11,324 nucleotides of DNA, from the NCBI GenBank assembly GCA_964619785.1, contig CAZUGH010000061.1, forward strand, positions 1-11,324, in the 5' to 3' direction. Under the pieces are notes generated by a model, which made no database searches, was not told the origin of the DNA, and saw only the letters and a program-made list of their open reading frames with translations. Numbering within the stretch: position 1 is the first letter of the stretch; each line of letters opens with the position of its first letter. A program made the position numbers and the translations under genes. This document shows positions 7,369-11,324 of the stretch, one piece after another. The stretch comes from CAZUGH01 sp964619785. Its GTDB lineage: Bacteria > Bacillota > Clostridia > Lachnospirales > Lachnospiraceae.

Positions 7369-7705
7369 ATGAACTATATAACAAGAAGCCTAGAGAGTGT
7401 GGTAAATCAAGTTACAAAGGAATACCCCGTTGTTCTTGTAACAGGTCCACGACAAGTGGGGAAGACCACGATGTTGCAAAAATTGATGGAAGGAACGGAT
7501 AGAAGATATGTTACATTAGCACGTATATTGACCGTGATGTAAAGGCGTTATCGGATTCAATTGATTCGTTGAAGTTTTTAAAATTTATTACTGCCGTGGC
7601 TGCTAGATGTGGTCAAATAATTTATTAAAGCGTCTTGTGAAAACCCCGAAGTTATATTTTTATGATACGGGTCTAGTCTGTTATCTGTATGAAGCCTCAA
7701 CTTAG
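7369..7705 (+). pseudogene. DUF4143-family (AAA_14) ATPase, remnant in three frames with two internal deletions
   Basis: Piece 1 (7369 to about 7520, frame 1) begins after AGAGG and reads MNYITRSLESVVNQ ... VVLVTGPRQVGKTTMLQKL ... RRYVTL, the Walker A start of this ATPase family. Piece 2 (about 7524-7625, frame 3) reads YIDRDVKALSDSIDSLKFLK then FITAVAARCGQ, a segment that normally lies about 100 residues further on. Piece 3 (about 7616-7702, frame 2) reads NNLLKRLVKTPKLYFYDTGL then VCYLYEAS, the DUF4143 core. Missing are the Walker B part, the linker between pieces 2 and 3, and the whole C-terminus. The protein is certainly inactive. Intact members are about 400 residues, of unknown function, and often sit among mobile and toxin genes. 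Confidence 0.88.
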
Positions 7706-7774
7706 CGCAGTGGACAGGGATAACTACATTATACCTATCTGGATGATTTAGTATTGGGAGGAGACGAAACTCAT

Positions 7775-8176
7775 ATGAAAACTAAAATATTAATTCCAAT
7801 TTTGGTTATACTATTCGTAGTAACGGGCTGTGCGCAGCCTGACAAGGAGAACAATGATGTGAAAACGAATACCTATGATCAGATTACACAAGAGGAAGCA
7901 AAAAATCTGATGGACACAGAGAAGGATTATATTATTCTTGATGTTCGCACGCAGGAGGAATACAAAGAAGAACATATTAAGGGAGCAATCTGTATTCCGA
8001 ATGAAACGATTGATGCTTCTGTTTCCAATACGCTTAAGGACAAGGACCAGTTGATATTAGTGTACTGTAGGAGCGGCAATCGCAGTAAGCAAGCGGCTGA
8101 CAAATTAGTGAATTTGGGTTACAGCAATATCAAAGAATTTGGTGGTATCAATACATGGACTTATGAAAAAGAGTAG
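7775..8176 (+). CDS. Rhodanese-domain lipoprotein
   Basis: A 133-residue extracytoplasmic lipoprotein. The start is ATG 7775: it opens into a signal peptide MKTKILIPILVILFVVTGCA with Cys19 as the lipidation site. GGGAGGAG lies 11 nt upstream, somewhat far. The upstream TTG (7754) would overlap the ribosome site. Residues about 40-133 form a single rhodanese domain: YIILDVRTQEEYKEEHIKGA, then LILVYCRSGNRSKQAADKL, with Cys98 as the catalytic persulfide residue in the CRSGNRS loop. Proteins of this kind transfer sulfane sulfur or sense redox state at the membrane; the acceptor is unknown. It lies between two decayed genes but looks intact. Its stop is 38 bp before the LysR start, so they may have formed one transcript. 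No clear promoter was seen. Confidence 0.88.
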   Translation: MKTKILIPILVILFVVTGCAQPDKENNDVKTNTYDQITQEEAKNLMDTEKDYIILDVRTQEEYKEEHIKGAICIPNETIDASVSNTLKDKDQLILVYCRSGNRSKQAADKLVNLGYSNIKEFGGINTWTYEKE

Positions 8177-8214
8177 ATGAATACATTCAATTGAGGAAAG
8201 GAGTGAGGTGCAAG

Positions 8215-8562
8215 ATGGAGATTCGCGTTTTACAGTATTTTCTCGCAGTGGTTCGTGAAGAAAGTATTACCAAGGCTGCAGATTACTTGCACATTACACA
8301 ACCCACATTAAGTCGGCAGATGGCTGGATTAGAGGAAGAAATGGGTGTGAAGCTATTTGAACGTGGAATGAGAAAGATTTCATTGACCAATGAGGGCCTT
8401 TTGCTTAGAAGAAGGGCGGAAGAAATTCTGCGGCTTGTTGACAAAACGCAACATGAGTTAGTTGAGCAGGAAGAGCAGGTGGAAGGAAAGATAACCATTG
8501 GGTGTGGTGAACTTGCTTCTGTACGCTATATAACAGATTTGATTGACCCGTTTTTATTATAA
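8215..8562 (+). pseudogene. LysR-family regulator, truncated after the DNA-binding domain
   Basis: ATG 8215 follows AAGGAG and GAGGTG ribosome sites. Residues 1-60 are a standard LysR winged HTH (FLAVVREESITKAADYLHIT, then TLSRQMAGLEEEMGVKLFER), and 62-90 is the linker helix. The effector domain begins normally (GKITIGCGELASVRYITDLI, residues 91-110) and then ends in DPFLL-stop. Intact LysR proteins are about 290-300 residues. From about 8548 the DNA belongs to an unrelated membrane protein in another frame, so a deletion joined the two. A 115-residue DNA-binding stub might still be made and could act as a dominant repressor, but I treat it as a pseudogene. Confidence 0.82.
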
Positions 8563-8714
8563 TTGGTATCTCACAAATAAGAAGCAAAGAACCAGTTGGA
8601 TTTTATACGGGCGAAAAACCACCGAAAAAAGAGCAACTTTTGGATATGGGAGTATGGAATAAAAAACATGGATGTATGTGGATTGTCTACGGGTTGTTAA
8701 TCATCGTCATTTAA
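8550..8714 (+). pseudogene. C-terminal part of a small membrane protein, fused to the LysR stub
   Basis: Frame 3 reads FIIIGISQIRSKEPVGFYTG then EKPPKKEQLLDMGVWNKKHG and CMWIVYGLLIIVI-stop. The pattern of a hydrophobic segment, a KEPVGFYTGEKPP loop and a second hydrophobic segment is like a group of small clostridial integral membrane proteins with an IKxPVGFxT loop. I cannot name the family with certainty. The N-terminus is missing at the junction near 8548 and the end is probably also short. No start codon or ribosome site serves this frame. Confidence 0.55.
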
Positions 8715-8751
8715 AAAAGAAGTATTATAGATAGCATGAAATTCCGGTTTC

Positions 8752-9006
8752 TTGAGGAGGCAACGTGGCGACATTGTGTTAAATCTGACAAGAAAGTATC
8801 GGGATGTGTCAGATGTCATTGAAGTCCTGACCTGGATTTATAATCGTGGCATCGAAAACTACGAATGGAATGTGTTTCGCAGTACGAAATTACCTGACGC
8901 AATCATATCTGAATTTAGGCAAGGAAGTAAATTTTCAATGCGGTTAAAGAAAGAGTCAATAATTCGAATTTGGAGGAAGAAAGAAACTTACAATGAAAGA
9001 GTATAA
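8752..9006 (+). CDS. Unrecognised ORF, possibly a gene fragment
   Basis: An open frame of 84 codons beginning at a TTG that overlaps a good ribosome-site motif (GAGGAGG, 8753-8759). No well-placed start codon follows that motif in this frame. The translation includes LTRKYRDVSDVIEVLTWIYN and WNVFRSTKLPDAIISEFRQG, and ends in a basic tail. I recognise no family. It overlaps the GNAT gene by 14 nt. Given the decayed genes just upstream, it could be the tail of another deleted gene or a chance frame. Confidence 0.3.
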   Translation: MRRQRGDIVLNLTRKYRDVSDVIEVLTWIYNRGIENYEWNVFRSTKLPDAIISEFRQGSKFSMRLKKESIIRIWRKKETYNERV

Positions 9007-9511
9007 GATAGATTGTAATAAACGAGAAAAAGCAGAAATTCAAATGGGTTGCACTTTTTGCGAAAATGGCATATTTTCAGAGATGATTATGAATATTACT
9101 AACTATCAAGAGAAGACGCAGCCTATAGAAAATATCGAATATAAATTTTATAGCGGAGATATTAGTTTACTGAAGAATATAGTTGCCTTGGTTGATGCTG
9201 ATTGGGTACAATACTTTAGTGAAAACATATTGGTTTTTTGTGGATATGCTGGGCAGGAACCGATTTCGTTTTGCATAATAAACGTAAATGCAGATTGTAT
9301 TTTAGAAACATCCAATGAGAGAATCGGCGCAATTGGCTGCGTTGGCACTGTGCCCCAATATAGGAAACAGGGAATCGGCCTCAGAATGGTTGATTTGGCG
9401 ACACTCTATTTAAAAAATGAAGGGTGTGATTTATCCAGTATATCATATACCCATATTGACAAATGGTATCGCAAACTTGGTTATCAAACATATGCAAGAT
9501 TTGCCCTCTGA
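8993..9511 (+). CDS. GNAT-family N-acetyltransferase
   Basis: A 172-residue predicted acetyl-CoA-dependent N-acetyltransferase, cytosolic. The acetyl-CoA binding motif A is clear in the second half: IGCVGTVPQYRKQGIGLRMV (Q/RxxGxG/A type, about residues 114-133). It is followed by a helix (DLATLYLKNEGCD) and the C-terminal motif-B-like WYRKLGYQTYARFAL. The first 60 residues are not typical and include GCTFCENGIF; they may be an extra domain or the start may be too far upstream. The nearest ribosome-like site, GGAGG (8972-8976), is 16 nt from ATG 8993, which is unusually long. Substrate is unknown. The gene ends 115 bp before the fic gene, which has its own promoter. Confidence 0.8.
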   Translation: MKEYKIDCNKREKAEIQMGCTFCENGIFSEMIMNITNYQEKTQPIENIEYKFYSGDISLLKNIVALVDADWVQYFSENILVFCGYAGQEPISFCIINVNADCILETSNERIGAIGCVGTVPQYRKQGIGLRMVDLATLYLKNEGCDLSSISYTHIDKWYRKLGYQTYARFAL

Positions 9512-9571
9512 TAATCTGATTCAATCAGCAATTCATTTATGCAATATGAAGTTATTTCAGAAAACTGTTTA

Positions 9572-9616
9572 CTTTTTGAAATAAAGAGATTACAATTTAA
9601 TATATATTTCAAAAAG
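9572..9616 (+). promoter_or_regulatory. Perfect 12-bp inverted repeat spanning the fic promoter and ribosome site
   Basis: CTTTTTGAAATA (9572-9583) is the exact reverse complement of TATTTCAAAAAG (9605-9616), with a 21-bp spacer. The left arm covers the -35 box and the right arm ends in the ribosome site AAAGGAG. The layout suggests an operator, most simply for the Fic protein's own winged HTH. As RNA, the right arm could also be sequestered, hiding the ribosome site, but the left arm lies upstream of the expected transcript start. Confidence 0.7.
9576..9603 (+). promoter_or_regulatory. Promoter of the fic gene
   Basis: TTGAAA (9576-9581) and TAATAT (9598-9603) with a 16-bp spacer, placed inside the inverted repeat. 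Start of transcription expected near 9610. Confidence 0.55.
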
Positions 9617-9626
9617 GAGAATTTCA

Positions 9627-10766
9627 ATGAATCGATCAGGAGAATGGGTAAGCAACTTGGATGGAGATGCACAATACAAATCTTTTAAGCCTGCTGTTTT
9701 ACCACCAAATCCGATATTAGACATAGGTAGCGATATGGTGAAAAAATTAGTAGAAGCAAATCGGGAACTGGTGAAGTTGGATACAGCTTCGAAATTGATA
9801 CCAAATGTTGAGCTGTTCATCTCGATGTATGTACGTAAAGAAGCTCTTATTTCTTCTCAGATTGAGGGGACTCAATGTACTTTAGATGATGTGCTTGACC
9901 CTGGCTCGGATAAGACGGTCAATTTGGATGTTATCGATGTGATTAATTATGTGAGTGCATGTACCTATGCATTGGAAAGAATTAAGGAGTTCCCTTTATG
10001 TGGACGATTATTTAGAGAGATACATGAGAAATTATTATCCGGTGCCCGAGGACAAGAAAAAAATCCGGGAGAATTCAGAAGATCACAAAACTGGATTGGT
10101 GCAACCAATTGCTCTTTGTTAGAAGCTAGATACATTCCTCCGAATGTGGAAGACATGAAACAAGCTATGTCAGATTTGGAGAAATATATGAATGAAGTGG
10201 ATGATTATGACCCGCTGATTAGAATTGCTTTGATTCACTATCAATTTGAAACGATACATCCATTTTTAGATGGGAATGGGCGTGTTGGTCGATTGATGAT
10301 TTTGCTTTATTTAGTTGAGCAAGGTTTACTGAATAAGCCGGTTATATACATTTCCTATTTTTTGAAGAAAAACCAGGTGGAGTATTACGACCGGATTTCA
10401 GAAGTAAGAAGAAATGGCAACTATGAGCAATGGGTAATATTCTTTTTGGAAGCAATATCTGAGGCCGCAAAAGATTCTCTACTGACGATAGAAGCTTTGG
10501 CAAAACTCCATGATAAAAATATAGAAATTTTACCGAAAACAACTCGAAAAAAAGATAATGTGAGAACGCTTTTTAATCATATTGAGCAGTACCCCATTAT
10601 TGATATCAAAAAGACATCGATTGCGTTAGAATTAAGTTACAATACTGTATCAACGGCTGTCAACAAATTGGTTGGTGTTGGGATTTTAAAAGAAACGACG
10701 AATGCATCCAGAAATCGTGTGTTTGTGTATGAAGAGTATTTGAGTATTTTGAGAAAAGATACCTAG
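9627..10766 (+). CDS. Fic-domain protein adenylyltransferase with inhibitory helix and C-terminal winged HTH
   Basis: A 379-residue Fic protein; Fic enzymes transfer AMP (sometimes another nucleotide group) from a nucleotide to Tyr/Ser/Thr of target proteins. The start is ATG 9627 with AAAGGAG about 8 nt upstream. Residues 76-81 (SSQIEG) match the inhibitory motif (S/T)xxxE(G/N), whose Glu80 would block ATP binding. The motif lies N-terminal to the Fic core, as in class II, so the enzyme carries its own antitoxin helix. The Fic core (about 100-275) ends in the catalytic loop HPFLDGNGRVGR (211-222), with His211 and all key residues intact. Residues about 310-365 (TSIALELSYNTVSTAVNKLV) form a winged HTH, as in many stand-alone Fic proteins. 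Together with the promoter-spanning palindrome this suggests autoregulation. The target is unknown. Confidence 0.95.
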   Translation: MNRSGEWVSNLDGDAQYKSFKPAVLPPNPILDIGSDMVKKLVEANRELVKLDTASKLIPNVELFISMYVRKEALISSQIEGTQCTLDDVLDPGSDKTVNLDVIDVINYVSACTYALERIKEFPLCGRLFREIHEKLLSGARGQEKNPGEFRRSQNWIGATNCSLLEARYIPPNVEDMKQAMSDLEKYMNEVDDYDPLIRIALIHYQFETIHPFLDGNGRVGRLMILLYLVEQGLLNKPVIYISYFLKKNQVEYYDRISEVRRNGNYEQWVIFFLEAISEAAKDSLLTIEALAKLHDKNIEILPKTTRKKDNVRTLFNHIEQYPIIDIKKTSIALELSYNTVSTAVNKLVGVGILKETTNASRNRVFVYEEYLSILRKDT

Positions 10767-10805
10767 GCTTAAAACCGCACACAAATTGGAAGTTGGAGGG
10801 AAACA

Positions 10806-10937
10806 ATGTTAATAGATTTTAATGAAACAAAGGAAATAACTATACCAGGAATGAACAAGGGAGGTTTCATAATGAATCAGGATCCTTTCAAAGAATATTT
10901 CATACAAAAAGAACCAGATAAAAAGATAAAGGGGTAG
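10806..10937 (+). pseudogene. 43-codon remnant; second half resembles the N-terminus of another Fic-family protein
   Basis: ATG 10806 follows GGAGGG with 5-nt spacing and reads MLIDFNETKEITIPGMNKGG. A second, in-frame ATG at 10872 follows its own GGGAGG (10859-10864) with 7-nt spacing and reads MNQDPFKEYFIQKEPDKKIK-G-stop. The second part recalls the opening of a class of Fic proteins (N-x-F-x-x-Y-x-x-x-x-EPDK, normally followed by a YAW segment). Here GGG-TAG-CAT is one T short of GGG-TAT-GCA. The first part resembles the start of a small cupin-type protein, which I hold only weakly. Two ribosome sites in 60 bases suggest two starts joined by a deletion. It may still be expressed as a short peptide. 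Confidence 0.5.
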
Positions 10938-10960
10938 CATAAAACAAGTCCTCCTTACCT

Positions 10961-11071
10961 AGATTTCCCGTAAGAGATTTCTATGTACCCAAACATAAAA
11001 ACTGGTCTGGGTATTTTTAATCGGAGGTCACAGTCCCCCAGAGAAGACTAACCGCCTACCGCTATTGGTAG
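10961..11071 (-). ncRNA. Candidate structured RNA (four hairpins), - strand; possible IS605-type right end / omega-RNA
   Basis: Four hairpins follow one another: 11056-11060/11067-11071, 11023-11027/11035-11039, 10986-10994/11005-11013, and 10961-10969/10974-10982. In the last three, one pair is an A.C mismatch when read on the + strand but a G.U wobble on the - strand, which points to the - strand as the RNA strand. The region lies beside a truncated gene and has no good ORF. The hairpin chain ending in CATAGAAATC...CTAGGTAAGG resembles right ends of IS200/IS605-group elements, where the TnpB guide RNA is encoded. This is from memory of the architecture, and no transposase is visible. Confidence 0.4.
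10986..11018 (+). terminator. Possible terminator downstream of the fic region
   Basis: Read on the + strand, TACCCAAAC (10986-10994) pairs with GTCTGGGTA (11005-11013) with one mismatch, followed by TTTTT (11014-11018). It may end the fic transcript. The same stem is part of the proposed - strand RNA. Confidence 0.5.
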
Positions 11072-11107
11072 CACCTAATATTGTTATGACAAATATACGT
11101 TCTAAAA

Positions 11108-11324
11108 TCAAGAGTGAAAGATAACTTCTGGTTTGGTGAGCAGACAACTTAATGGTTGGCTGCTTTTTACTTGCCATTCATTTCTCTGACTGATACAATC
11201 CACATAGTCAAATTCTGCACGTTCCTGTACAGTCATCCGACAGGCCTTCTCCCTGACGGAATCATTGTCCCGATGAACGAAGGAACACGCATATTGATAT
11301 AACGGAGCAGGGCTAGAATATTCA
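11108..11324 (-). other. Open frame running off the window edge, uncertain
   Basis: On the - strand a frame is open from the window edge to TGA at 11108-11110 (72 codons including the stop), including SVREKACRMTVQERAEFDYV and DCISQRNEW. I recognise no family. Other frames here are also partly open on both strands, and a + strand terminator-like hairpin (11139-11168) lies inside the frame, so coding is unproven. If real, it is the C-terminal end of a gene that starts beyond the window. Confidence 0.25.
11139..11168 (+). terminator. Rho-independent terminator-like hairpin, + strand
   Basis: AGCAG-A-CAAC (11139-11148) pairs with GTTG-G-CTGCT (11155-11164), one internal mismatch and a 6-nt loop, followed by T-run 11164-11168. 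It fits a terminator for transcripts coming from the fic side. Confidence 0.6.

Noticed and set aside
11108..11324. TnpB or other transposase coding sequence on the - strand
   Set aside because: None of the three minus frames shows a zinc-finger or RuvC-like motif in this stretch; the element call rests only on RNA structure.

Overview
The window (about 40% G+C, AT-rich spacers, strong AGGAGG-type ribosome sites, consensus sigma-A promoters) looks like chromosomal accessory DNA from a gut-type Firmicute. Lachnospiraceae is my best guess, from the style of the surface proteins (BIG2 domain plus Cys-peptidase-like domain, Ig-like domain plus YxGxxxTP repeat), the HipB/HipA pair and the DUF4143-type ATPase relic. 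No rRNA, tRNA or CRISPR array was seen.

Layout. (1) 1-1362, +: a zincin-type metallopeptidase gene broken by one in-frame TAG between its HExxH motif and its third zinc ligand. (2) 1468-3129, +: an intact SulP anion transporter with a STAS domain, behind a near-perfect promoter and a 5'-terminal mRNA hairpin, ending at a bidirectional terminator. (3) 3217-4308, -: a secreted Ig-like surface protein carrying two opposite single-base frameshifts, one in an A7 tract inside the signal-peptide region. (4) 4450-5247, -: an intact secreted BIG2 / NlpC-P60-like protein. (5) 5448-5831, +: a small bacterial PH-domain protein. (6) 5858-7301, +: a hipBA toxin-antitoxin operon whose promoter is embedded in a 16-bp inverted repeat and whose first gene appears leaderless. 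(7) 7369-8714, +: a gene graveyard. A DUF4143-family ATPase survives as three pieces in three frames, followed by an apparently intact rhodanese lipoprotein, a LysR regulator cut off after its DNA-binding domain, and a membrane-protein tail fused to it. (8) 8752-9511, +: an unrecognised short ORF and a GNAT acetyltransferase. (9) 9572-10766, +: a self-contained Fic AMP-transferase with an inhibitory helix and C-terminal winged HTH, whose promoter and ribosome site lie inside a perfect 12-bp inverted repeat. (10) 10806-10937, +: a 43-codon remnant whose second half looks like the first residues of another Fic protein. It ends next to (11) 10961-11071, a chain of four hairpins. In three of them one mismatch on the + strand becomes a G.U pair on the - strand, so a structured RNA read from the - strand is likely, possibly the right end / omega-RNA of an IS200/IS605-type element.

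How the parts fit. Two probably autoregulated toxin-type modules (HipBA kinase, Fic AMPylator) flank a stretch of deletion-scarred genes, and a third Fic relic meets a possible mobile-element end. This is typical of an integration/deletion hotspot that gathers toxin-antitoxin and surface genes. The most novel signals are the two promoter-spanning inverted repeats and the minus-strand structured RNA. Both rest on reading the sequence, without database support.
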